DNA of 64,000 nucleotides from Marchantia polymorpha subsp. ruderalis (Eukaryota; Streptophyta; Marchantiopsida; Marchantiales; Marchantiaceae): NCBI GenBank assembly GCA_037833965.1, contig AP031358.1, positions 9,618,001 to 9,682,000 of the forward strand, read 5' to 3'. Shown piece by piece: positions 1 to 11,400 of this stretch (position 1 is its first letter; each line of letters starts with the position of its first letter). The notes under the pieces were generated by a model. It saw only the letters and a program-made list of their open reading frames with translations, ran no database searches and was not told where the DNA came from. The position numbers and the translations under genes were made by a program.

Positions 1-2009
1 AATATGAGTTTAAGGAGGATAGTGGTGAAGACAAACCTGTTGAACCTCATCCGAGTCTTGAGTCCTTGCTGGCAGCTGGTATTAGGCCAACTGTCCATTC
101 AGCTGTAGACTCTTCAGATGATTCGGATGCTTGGTCGAGGTCTGAAAGTGGTGATGAGGGTGATGGTGATGTTGACACGTCTAGCCGAGGAAAGCCAGAC
201 TCACCAAAGTCATATAAGGGTTTCGGAGCCACTGCAGAAAGTTTTGCATCAAATTATGAGGAGAAGAGTTTATCGGATTCTGATGGGGCCAAGCAGCCAG
301 CAGCAGAACCTACTGTCCAGCACAGCAGATCATCTTCGGTAGAAACTGCCTCTATGGTCTCCGTCCCGGAGTACACATTAAAAAGTCCTTTATTTCCTCT
401 TCGATCCCATGATAGTTCTGCATCAAGTCCCTCAAGGTTGGATCCCAACTTCAACTACTTTACTCCCTCTACGTGTATGGTGGTTCTATAGGTTCCTAGT
501 TTTTGGTGGTAATTTTTTTAGCGCAAACTACAAATACGTGATACTTCCCTCGAAATATTGGAGTGCATTTTCAGACATTTCTCCCCTCCCATCTGTGTCC
601 GAGTTTCATTTGTCGATTTCATATTGATCAAGTAGATGAGCATACACAACCTCGTCTTTACATTTGTTACATTGTCGTGGAAGGTGTTGTGGATGGTATT
701 GCACACATTAGTGCAATAGTTATATCTCATAGAGCAGATCTTTACCAAGCCGTCTCCATTATGCCACATGCAGGCCAAGAAGAACTTTCTCAGACTTACA
801 GGATTTGGAGATGCCAGAGGAACAACCTCTCAAGCCCCAGAGTCCTATTGAGGAGGCAATTAGACCAACTTATGCATTCATCGACAGAAGAACAAATCTT
901 GGTGCTTCCAGTATCACTGATGATGGTGAGTAGGGCCTGAGGGGTTGGTATTAGATATATGAAGTTAGGACCTTTATTTTACTTGAGCAATTGTCTGGAC
1001 TCTCGTTCACAGTGTCATGGTGATCAATAGTGTCAGGAAATCGTCATCTGATCTCTTGGTGGCTACAGATGCAGGGAAATTGACTCACACGACATTATCA
1101 CGGCCCTTGGGCCCTGCGAAGCGTAGGGCTCCTTCACCTATCAAACCTTTGAAGAGTACACAAAGTTTACCTGTTCAAAGTCCACCGCGACAGATTGACA
1201 CACTCCCAAGGAATGTATCACAAAATGTATTCTCAGGCCGTGATCTGACTGCTCCTAAAATTGACATCGGACGGTTAACTACTGGACGAGCATTTACCTC
1301 TCTTTTTGACGAGGATGATGGCGATGACGATCTGTTTGGTTCAGAGCTCCCTCCAAAGCAGAGCAATTTGCAGATAGGCCCAAAACTTCAACAGACCAAG
1401 TCACCTCTGGATCTACCTGTTCCACAGAACATGACACGAGATGAAGTCAAGGGACCTTTTCCTACTGTGAAGAGTAGTAGGTCTCCTGAAGATCTCTTCC
1501 ACACCAGAGAACGAGATGAACCTGCGGAAGTTGCTTTGAAGCCAAAGTCTCCTTTAGATCTCTTCCAAACCACAAGGCGAGATGTTTCTAAGGAAGTTGC
1601 TCACCCGGAGAGGAGCAAAATGCCTCTGGACCGCAATGTGGATCTCCAAACAACGACGGCTCGAGACATAGAGAAGGAAGAAGATCCTTCTCCAGCGAGG
1701 ATTCGTTCACCATTACCGTCCAGGGTTCCCACTGCCTCACCTGCCAAGATATCTGGTCTTAAAGCAGAGGATGCTAAGGCACCTGCGGGAAGACCTGCGT
1801 CGAGATTATCATCTCTTCTATTCGGTGATGATGATGAAGATAACGAGGATGCATTGTTCGGGCCACTCCATGAGAAGTCTTCTCGGGGAAGTAAAGATTG
1901 GTTAGCATCATCATCGTCTTTCAATCCAGCTAGGCCGACATCGTCTTTCAATCCAGCTAGGCCGACTTCATCTCGACGCACCTCTGGAAGTTCTTTGTTT
2001 GATGATTGA
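1..2009 (+). CDS. FAM21/WASHC2-like acidic LFa-motif protein, 3' exons only
   Basis: Three coding blocks are visible: an open frame from base 3 to about 436-474, an exon at 802-925 (after a TTACAG acceptor, ending at ATG|GTGAGT), and a last exon from about 1013 or 1031 to the TGA at 2007-2009. The last exon is rich in Ser, Pro, Asp and Glu and has two motifs of the form Leu-Phe, acidic run, Leu-Phe: LFDEDDGDDDLF near 1300-1335 and LFGDDDEDNEDALF near 1819-1860. It ends SLFDD. Such LFa motifs in the FAM21 tail of the WASH complex bind the retromer subunit VPS35 on endosomes. A basic Pro-rich stretch (PAKRRAPSPIK) is also present. The diagnostic N-terminal head is outside the window, so the family call rests on motifs alone. 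The phases of the second and third blocks differ by one base, so an exon edge or a base is wrong. It could also be another disordered trafficking protein. Confidence 0.4.
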
Positions 2010-3623
2010 TTGTGTATGCTCTGTATCTAGAATCAATTATTTGCCGACCGGGACTCGGCGACTCTTGACTCAGTAATAAGTGAATTGAAGTAGAGTGAAG
2101 TTATTTGACGATTAAAAATCCAACTGCACGCTGAATCAGTGTGGCTTCCATATCACGTCGGCTCGTTCTGAGCACCTGATTTCTGTCCATGAAACAAGCA
2201 CCTCATGTTGCGAATTCTGAAGTATCTGTTGAGGTATGAAGTAAACCGCAGTTTTGTAGGCTTTTGTACAGTTCATATGCATGGTCCTGGAAGAATGTAG
2301 GATCTTTCATGCCTATTATTTTTTCTGTATTTCATCACGACGGAGTATGTACGATAGATAGTGCCTAGTGCGCCAGCTGAAATTCAACGAACTTCAGTAG
2401 AAGGTGAGCTTTGAGAAGTACACTGGTAGACAGCTATATAGTACCTTTAAATTTTATCATCAAATCATAATCACGAAGCTCAAAGCTCGTACATCCACTG
2501 TATATGGAACGAGTTAGTTGGTTGTGATCTGCATTTTCAGTACTGCTCTCTTGGACTTCGAGTTGATTCGTGATCGTTTAGCTTCAGTCAAGTAGGCTGT
2601 CTCCTTCACTCCATATGTGACATTCTCCAACAGTGTGCGGGCCTTAATTAGGACTAATCACAGTTTATGGAGGCTTTAATGAAATCTTGTTCTCGGTCGA
2701 AATAAATCAATATTTTGTACATCTATGTTGAGAATCTGTATACTTTCACAGTTACGAATCCATACTCAATAGCTGGTTTTGGCATGTTTCGATTTCTCTC
2801 ATATTGTGTACATGAATGTTTCTGGAAATTAAACTACAACAACATGCAGATGATTTTCATGGAACATTGCAAAATAGGGCAACAGGAAATGATTACAAAG
2901 AAGTGAATCTAAGATGTCTCCTGACACTGGATTCGTTGGCAGCAATCCTTCACACCATTTTCGCCGAGGACCTCAAAGTGCATCATCATATCACGTCCTT
3001 TGAACCGTATGACTGTCATTCCACTAAATACCTAAGAACGATGATGAGGAGACCGACAAATAAGAGAAGATACAGTGAAATAGTAACAGCTGTCGGCAAT
3101 AACAAAAGCTATCTCTGTAGCACAGTCGCTCAGCGGAGCTCGAGTCTATGGTTGCTAACATCTCAGAATAGCCCTCGTGTGCTATGAGTCTGCACCCGGC
3201 TGCTTCCAAGTGTAATGTGAGGCAGTAGATTGTTTGCAATAGGCGATCAACTGTCTTCAGGAGCCAAGCTTAGTTGGATCCTTAGTGAGGTAGACACTAA
3301 TCCATCTGAAAACTGCAGGAGCTCAATGCGTCAGATATATCAGCTATTAGAAAGCATGCAGATGGTATAATATTTAGAAGGTCTTGGAAGTTCAAAGTAA
3401 ACAAATGTTTGTCACACTTGTCCATGCCCAAACCCATTTATGCCCATAGTTCTGGCGGCCATGAGTTAAACATTATTGTTCATGGGTGAGCAAGGGTGGT
3501 TACTGTTTCGAGATGGATTTAGATGTGCATAGCTTCCAAATGATTATGTAACCCATGCCCATCTCTTTCATGTCATGTCTAACTAACTTCTTTGTCATGT
3601 AAATACAATGTATTAACATGTGA
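2010..3623. other. Intergenic stretch, no supported gene
   Basis: Moderately AT-rich sequence with only short frames lacking family signatures. It presumably holds the 3' UTR of the preceding gene. I see no RNA gene or clear repeat here. Confidence 0.5.
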
Positions 3624-5702
3624 TCAATCAGCGTCTTGTCACACAAGACCTGAAACTCACCCTGGAATTCTGTCCCTTGATCGTTCAACACCTCAACTGG
3701 TGCACCAAAGTGACTAAGCACTCTGTCAAGGAAAGCATATGCTATTTCCTCACTCGCTTTGTCAGGTAATGCCACCAACTCAATCCACTTGGAGAAATGC
3801 TCCACCATCACCAACACATACCGATGATGTCGTGCAGTCAAAGGTAGTGGTTCAGCAAAGTCCAAACTCCAACGGTAACCCAATCCCATGATAGGTAAGG
3901 GATGTAACTCTGGTGTCGGGGCATTGAACGATGCACTCACTCGATCACAAACCATACAACGTGATACCAACTGCTGTACCTGCGTATGCATACCACGCCA
4001 CCAATACTGACCAAGGAGTAAGCTGTACGTACGTTTCACTCCAAAATGTCCCAACTCCTCATAAGCATGCCTCACAGTGCGTGCTCTCTGAGTTGGATGC
4101 ACTACTACTCGTACCCTATCGTCCTCCCACACTCGGAGAACATGTGCTATCTCCAATCGGTATCTCTTCGCCCGTTGGAGAACACGATCTCGCTCCTTGG
4201 CACCCACTGTGCCTGGCACCATACTGGTCCGTAGGAACTCCAACACCAACGCATCATCGTGAACATCACGCTGGTCCACACCACCATCCTCAACCTCAGG
4301 ATCCGAAGACTAACTATCTACTCTCTGACTAGAGTAAGATGTCAAATGGTCCTCACTGTTAGAGGCTCCACGTAACAAACACATGAAGGCAGATGCATGC
4401 AAACCGGGCACCATCTCCTCATCAACCTCACCATGCCATCTAGCTCCAATGTCATCCTCTGGCTAGTGCATGAGTTCCAAATCAAACCGTCGGCATCCAC
4501 GTTCGCAACTCCAGGCCTATGCATCACCTGAAAGTCGTACTCCTGTAAGATGAGAGCCCACCGTGCAAGCTTCCCAGTGAGCTTGTAAGACTCCATCAAC
4601 CACTTGAGCGGTTGATGATCAGTAACAAGGGTAAACTGCGTACCAAACAAGTAACACATGAAGTGTGCCACAGCCCACACCGCTGCCAAACACTCTCCCT
4701 CGTACGAACTATACCGCGACTCTGCTGCATTGTTCGAACGATTAGCGTACGCAATCACAAACTCCTTGCCCTCATCATCACACTGCGTCAACATCGCTCC
4801 AAGTCCCAACATACTTCAATCAGTGTGCAACTGGTATGGACGACCTCTGATAGGTCTCCTCCAGATGGGAGCGGCCACCAACCTGGCCTTGAGCTCAACA
4901 AAAGCTCTTTCCTGCTCATCTTTCCATTGCCACTCCTGATCCGACTTCAGCAACTGGTTCAAAGGCTTCGTTATAGCACTGAATACCTTCACATACCTCC
5001 GGTAATAGTTCGCCAAACCCATGAATGCACGAACCCTACTCACATCCGCCGGACGAGGAATGTGCGCAATACCCTCCACCTTTGCCTGCTGAACTCCCTA
5101 CCCACCTGGGTAGATCACATGACCCAAGTACTCCACCTTCTCCTGGAAGAACCTACACTTCCCAGGATGTAACCGCAGACCATGAGCCCTCAACCGCTCA
5201 AGCACAATCTGCAAATGTATCTGGTGTTGCTCCACCGTGTCGCTAAACACCAAGATATCATCAATGTAACATCTGACGAAATTTAGCCCCGCTAGAATCC
5301 TGTCCATCACTCTTTGGAACTCGACAGGTGCATTCTTCAACCCAAAGGGTACGAATCGCCACTGATACAAACAATCCTTGCCGTGGGAGTTGACAGCCCA
5401 AAACGATGTCTTGGCCTTGTCCTCCTCCCGAATCGGCAACTGCCGATATTCTGCCCGAAGATCCAAAGTACTAAATATCCTCGCATGTCCCACCACATCG
5501 AAGATCTCCTCAGGTGTAGGCATGGTATACTTATTGGCATTCGTCTGCCGATTGATATGACGGTAATCTCCACACATCTGCCTATCCGTGTAGTTGCCAT
5601 GTACATCCTTATTCGCCGACATAACAGTGGCTGAAGCATACTCACCATGCGACAACTCCACTAACCCAGCCTCCAATAACTTCAACGTCCGATTCCGAAT
5701 CA
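3624..5702 (-). mobile_element. Decayed Ty3/gypsy retrotransposon fragment, copy 1 (RT, RNase H, integrase)
   Basis: Read on the minus strand the order is reverse transcriptase (5702-4816), RNase H (4812 to about 4342) and integrase (4279-3624), which is the Ty3/gypsy pol order. Visible marks are the RT block FGLKNAPVEFQ with the catalytic box YIDD, the RNase H block ending LVTDHQPLKWLMES, the integrase HHCC zinc finger (HAYEELGHFGVK then CMVCDR) and integrase-core Asp residues in LDFAEP and LNDQGTEF. The frame is broken by TAG at 5100-5098, by TGA at 4818-4816 (after HTD) and by at least one frameshift in the 4.3-4.5 kb linker. There is no gag, protease, third integrase catalytic Glu, LTR or primer site, so it is a dead fragment. 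It is closely similar to the copy at 52,637-54,911 and lies on the same strand. Confidence 0.93.
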
Positions 5703-5879
5703 TGACACGTGTGACTAGCATGGAAATCACATAGTGTGAGAGTAATTAACATTGCGCAAGTTAATCGCTTCATGCTTGCACTAGAGAATACTTGTGAATC
5801 TTTCAAAAACTTATTCTTGAGAGTTTATCAGAAATGTGTATTGAGATGGAAACATCTAGCTCTAGTTTACTAACTACAC

Positions 5880-7976
5880 AAGTGATGAAGAAGGAACTAC
5901 ATCAAAAATTGCCAAATGAAGTAAATGGTGTATTTTTGCTCCACAATTTCTTTGAATTTTGCTCTTTGGTAAAAATTCGGCAATGTGCAGCAATATGATA
6001 AGTTTGTGAGTACGCAACGTGTTTCACCTGCAAGAAAGTATACATGTTGAAGAAAACCACGAGCATCATCACCATAATTAATGATAAATGTACTAAGGCT
6101 GAAAGATCAAATAGTGGAGCAATATATGTATTTGTAACAAAGTGTATCTCCACTACTCATGATAAAAAGAAGATGACGCTTGTGGTTGCAAATTTTTGTG
6201 CAATTGATCTCCTACCATTTCAATCGATAATCGGACAAGATTTAAAAAGTCTTGTTCAAACAACTCTTGACATGAGTGTTACAAATAATAAGCCCTTCAT
6301 GATGATGACCTATTGTGTCAACCAGTTACCACCAAACGCATTATAGAGACTTGCTATATGAAGAGTTGTGCTATAGTGGCAAAGTGTCTTAAAAAATACA
6401 TTGATATTGACATATGTATGACAATCATACTTGAACTCCACATGAATAGTATTAAAAATGTAGCTTACATATCTTTCACAGCACATTACATAGATAAAAC
6501 ATTTGCTCTGTTTGATCAAACATTGCATGTGAAGCCTGTTTGATATGAGAGACACACAACCACTTTGTTTTTGGATAAATTTAACATCTTTGATATCAAG
6601 GATTTGATGTTCGATAAAATCATTGTTTTTGCAGATTGTGAATCTATTATTGTTAGCAAAGATGACATTTCAAACAAGCTTGACTTGTTAGAATGCATTG
6701 ATGATAAAATCGTGAATTGTTTGTACTAAACACGATCATGAAAGAGGTTGATAGTAAAAAGGTTTGTTTTTTTATCATCGACTTGATTAAAAGAGCAAGA
6801 CTTTTTACCTATACCTTGATGAGTTCAACATGACAGCTCAATACACTTTTATTGATGTCGGTAAGAGTTTGGTCTTATATTCTATAAAATCAAATCTTCA
6901 ATCAAAGTTGTGAAAGACACTGAAACAAGAGAATACAACCCGATGAAAGTCGCTATATTATTGCTTGCTTAGTGTATTGAAATGTTAAATGATGTTATCT
7001 ATTTACTAGAGTAAAAAGATGCACTATGGAAAGTTGACACAATCTTAGAGATCTTTTTGAAACAATCAATTGACTTGTTGGCAAAATTTCAAAATTCAAC
7101 TCTAGATCTTAAACAATTCAAAGAGTCTACACTACACAATGTTGTATTTTGGCAATTTCAATCGTTGAAGCATGTAAACCTATTATCAATGATGTGATTA
7201 ACGACAATGATGATGTTAGGACTAGCAAAAACTCCCCTTCAATCATACCTTGTAATTCTCTCTTGAAATTCTTATTGCAAGAAAAGATGGAATTTGATGT
7301 GCTCCATGTTGTAGCAACACATTTAGATATTGTCATGAAAAACTACATGCACAATATGGAAATTCCCAGCACTTTAGTTATTAAGTCAAAAGCAAAATTG
7401 AGGTCACTTATGATGTGTTTGATTGACACTTGGAAGGTTTTGGCAAATTATGATCACGAGAAAGATTATGCATTAGCCCCATCACAAAAGAAGTGTCTTA
7501 CTATGACATGACATCTATGTACAATGAGTTTAAGTAAGAGTTAGAAGAGTATCATGGCAATGGGGGTAATTACTTAGCTATTAGCAACCTCGACGCTCAT
7601 ATTGGGCTTGAGTTCAGCATGTATGAGATATACAAGTTCATTGATCTCAACAAAAATGAGATCATTGCAATAGTGAGCTCAGCATTTTATTGAAATGGAT
7701 ACTATTAAATGTTTACTTAAGTGCTAAATTCAGTATTCTCTTGGGGTGGAAGCAGAAAGTAGATTCCACATTCCTCATCATGTCAGGATTGGCGCATTCG
7801 GTTTTGTCCATCCCCACATCCACCTACAAATCGGAGTCAAACTTCTCAGATGTAGGGAATATATTAATCAAGAAGTGCTCCAAGCTGAAGATAGGAGTAG
7901 TAAACGACAATTTGTTTGTTAGATTCAAGCAAGAGTTGGTGTATGCGGATAATACACACTACACTATTTTTTAATA
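5880..7976 (+). pseudogene. Heavily decayed hAT-superfamily transposase
   Basis: Separate short open pieces on the plus strand each resemble parts of a hAT transposase, in the right order. About 6181-6290 reads VVANFCAIDLLPFQSI, the block before the catalytic core. About 6440-6545 reads NVAYISFTAHYIDKTF, matching the usual TAHYID segment. About 6590-6730 has a LLECIDDKIVNCLY-like block. The C-terminal dimerisation domain is at 7770-7974 (VLSIPTSTYKSESNFSDVGN then KKCSKLKIG). Stops and frameshifts separate every piece, so no protein can be made. It is AT-rich and of a different hAT lineage from the element at 54,912-59,938. I could not find its terminal repeats. It lies directly beside the 5' end of the gypsy fragment. 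Confidence 0.75.
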
Positions 7977-8402
7977 CATGGGAGAAATTTGAAGAGCATG
8001 GGTGGACATAGGTTGCTGCTGATTGCTATTGTCTGGGTAGGGATACAATTTGAAGTATAATGTTGGCCTTTCCCGTATAGAAAACACCTTAATTTGACCC
8101 AAAAAAAATAACCAGCTTTCAATAAGAAAGTTTCATCTCAGAAAATAAAACTTTACCAGCGATTCTGAATAGCCCCACTGATGCAGTATATAAGTTCTAC
8201 TTCTTAAATAACATTATTACATGCGGATGCAATATTCTAGATTATGAAAAATTCTCATAAAGTCAAAGTTTTTTTTTCTCCATCCATCTAAGATATGCGC
8301 AAGATAGTCGAGAAAATGGAGTATCGCATCTTAACTAAGAAATTGACTGGATTTTTCTCCTGATCTGAGCAAAAAGAGTTTAAGGCTTTTATTGCCAGTA
8401 AG
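7977..8402. other. Short AT-rich gap, no gene seen
   Basis: Only short homopolymer-rich sequence between the hAT relic and the 3' end of the next minus-strand gene. Confidence 0.4.
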
Positions 8403-11400
8403 CTATGACTGATATGATAATGGAGTCAATACCAGTTGGCTCCAAAGCTGTTTAATGTCTGATGCCTCTTGTTGCTTGGTGCGTCCACTATCTTGTGTAC
8501 CATGTACTCGTACCCTCATTCATGCAAGATAAATAGGCCAAAGATAACATCCTACCGAGCACAAACCTCTGGAGTTAATCTTTGCTAGAGTAGGTGCTTC
8601 TTTGAGATTTGTTCCAAAGTTTTCATAGTCTTCTCCCCTAAGTAGTTCGCCCCGCAAGAACTCCCTGATTTCGCTGGGTATAGAGCACCATCAACATACG
8701 TGACAGGTAAGTTTGTGTTGACAATAAGTTCTGAGTAACGTTTCCATACCTTGGATGAGAGCCAGCAATAAGGTCCCTTGCGACCACAACAGTTACTTTG
8801 GGCGATGTCTGAAGTATCCCTTGAACCATTATACCGTAGTGAAGTTCGTGACTAGGCTGTAAAGGGCAAGTTAGCAACTCTAAAGTTTTGATTTTCTGGT
8901 GAAGCATGCAGTGTTGTTGAATCTATTTCCAAGATCTCAGAGCGCGGTTAGATACAGATTCACCAGTTGAAGGCATCATCAGTTCAAATTGCCAAATATA
9001 ATCTGTAAATCAGGCTAAGATAATTGAAATATCGGGAAAACTCCAACATATATACGAGTATATCTTTATAAGATATAGTTAGGAGAAGACATCTTCATGT
9101 TAAAATTCTTCAAATATCTAGACCTTTGACAAAAATAATGTTGAGTTTACTCCAAAACATGTATTATTGTTATCTAAAGATGTGTCGAAATTTTCGACCA
9201 CAGTAACTTTAAGAAAGAAAATTCTAAACCGGAATGATTGAATCATAATATGTTCTCTTACGTTTGCCATGCTTGTAGTCTACTTCCTATTTTCTTCATG
9301 CTGGTGATTTGCATCCCTATGTCTTTCTTGAACATAACACAGGTCTCAATTCAGATGTAACTCGAATCAATCGAAGTTATTCCCAGTAAAGAAAATGGAG
9401 AAGTTGAATTTACCACTTATTATGTGACTTCTTTAAAAATTCATGGAAATTGCTTTATTTAATTATAACACTTACTCTCTGCCAGTAATTTGATACTAAT
9501 ACTGAGGAGGACTGCAGATACATCACTTTTGCTAAGTCACAAGCAGGAGCAATATAAGTGGTCGATGTGCGGTAAGAAGATGGAGTTGCAGCAATCATTT
9601 GGTTGTTTTGCTTGTATTTCAGGTTACGTAGGGTGATGGAGTTGTCCAAAAGGAATGTTTTACAGCCTCTTTCAACGCCTGTACATCACAGAACACTGTC
9701 ATTCGGACTGCACGTAGATAGTGTACAATGCCTGCAATCCATATAAGCGAGACTTGATAAAAGATGGGCTAGTAGTGTGACTCTGGTTGACCCTTGTTGA
9801 CTTGTGTTTGAAAAAAAACCCTCAGGTATTACAAGGGATCCCATCGTCACAAGACCTACTCGCGATGATTGATGTGGTATTGTGTAATATAGCCAAAAAT
9901 GGGACGACAAATGATGAAACCAAAGGGATAAGATGGAGCTAGGGCCCAATAACATCACAATGGGAACTATGTAATACTGCCGAAAATATCCGAACTTACT
10001 CATCGCATCACTAAAGATATTTTCTTTAGAAAATTTTCAGACTATGGCTAAAAAAACTTTACGTCCATTTGTGACCCTTTGTGTACGCAGAGTAGACAAA
10101 AAGGCTCTGTGATTGTAAGCCATAAACCTTTTAAGGAGCGAATGTCGACTTCCTGGATGGTTCAGATTCGACGAATGAGGAAACAACGATGTCACAACAG
10201 GACAAATTTCATTTGTAAGCAGACGCACATAACTACCAACCGTTAAGGATGTCATTGAAAGGAATGTAAGAAGTATGGACGTGGGCATACGTTGATCTTA
10301 GGTGAAAAAGAAGGGAATCGCAAACTAAGACTGAAGGCTTGCTTGAGTTCTCGATCGGTATGGGCAGTATATAGATATGGAAGAATCTCAAAAACTCTGG
10401 CCTTCAAAGTCCAGCCAAAACAAATGTCTCCTACAAGTACCTATCCTTTGTATGAGGCAATGAAGGATTGCTCAATATATACAACTAACCTCAAAAAAAT
10501 TGGATAGCAGCTTCATAGCAGCTTTTAAATACGCATCACCTTTTGTACAGTTGGCTTTCAGGTCCAACATCTACAAGACAGGAACCTGCTCTTGTTTGAC
10601 GTATTTAGTATACAGTTGAGAAAATTTAGTACAGAATATATGAACGAATATGTTATTATCAATTTACGATATGAAATGTTCTATTACCATTATTACACTT
10701 GACATGGATATAACAGTATTCGACGCTTCTAGGGCTAGCGTTCCAAGATGCAATTTATCTTCAGTACTGTACTTTCGAAAAGTTGTCGAAAAAGGTTCAA
10801 TAAATCTTGTCCAACAATCAGATTTGGCAGATGGGAGAAATATACTATCTGATGGACAGCACCCACTTTCTAGTTTCTTTAAGTCCAACACTTCTCTACG
10901 AAAAATATACCCGATATGATTCATATGCATGTCATTCAGTCCATGAGAAGCCAAAAGCTTGCAGAAAAAGGTCACATGAAATATGAGTTTACAGTGACGA
11001 GAAGAGAATGAGAGCCCACACCTGAGTTATAAGGTGTGCTCGAGGAAAGCAAATGGTCGGAAATGAATGGAAAGAAGTAAATGAGGCACTAGAGAGGCCA
11101 GTCACACACTAGTAACCTACAGTGATTGGGAAGTAGTGTGTACGCAAAGAAGGGGCCCAAGTAAATCGCAAAAGGGATGGGAAGGCCTCATCAAACCCTA
11201 CAAGGATGACCTGAACGGGTAGCCGCTAGTCCGGATAGTAGTATCGCAATGGTAAATAGGTGATCACCTCTAAAACAGTCACTAGGATGGATATGGGCAG
11301 TTGCGACCTAAGTCATCCTTTATGCAATACAATATGTGTTACCCATTGCCTTGCGACCAAAGTCAACTATCATCCTGTAACTGAAGTCGAATATCGGAGA

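Noticed and set aside
4816-4818. Programmed stop read-through at the shared TGA
   Set aside because: Both copies carry many other lesions, so a shared inactivating mutation is simpler.
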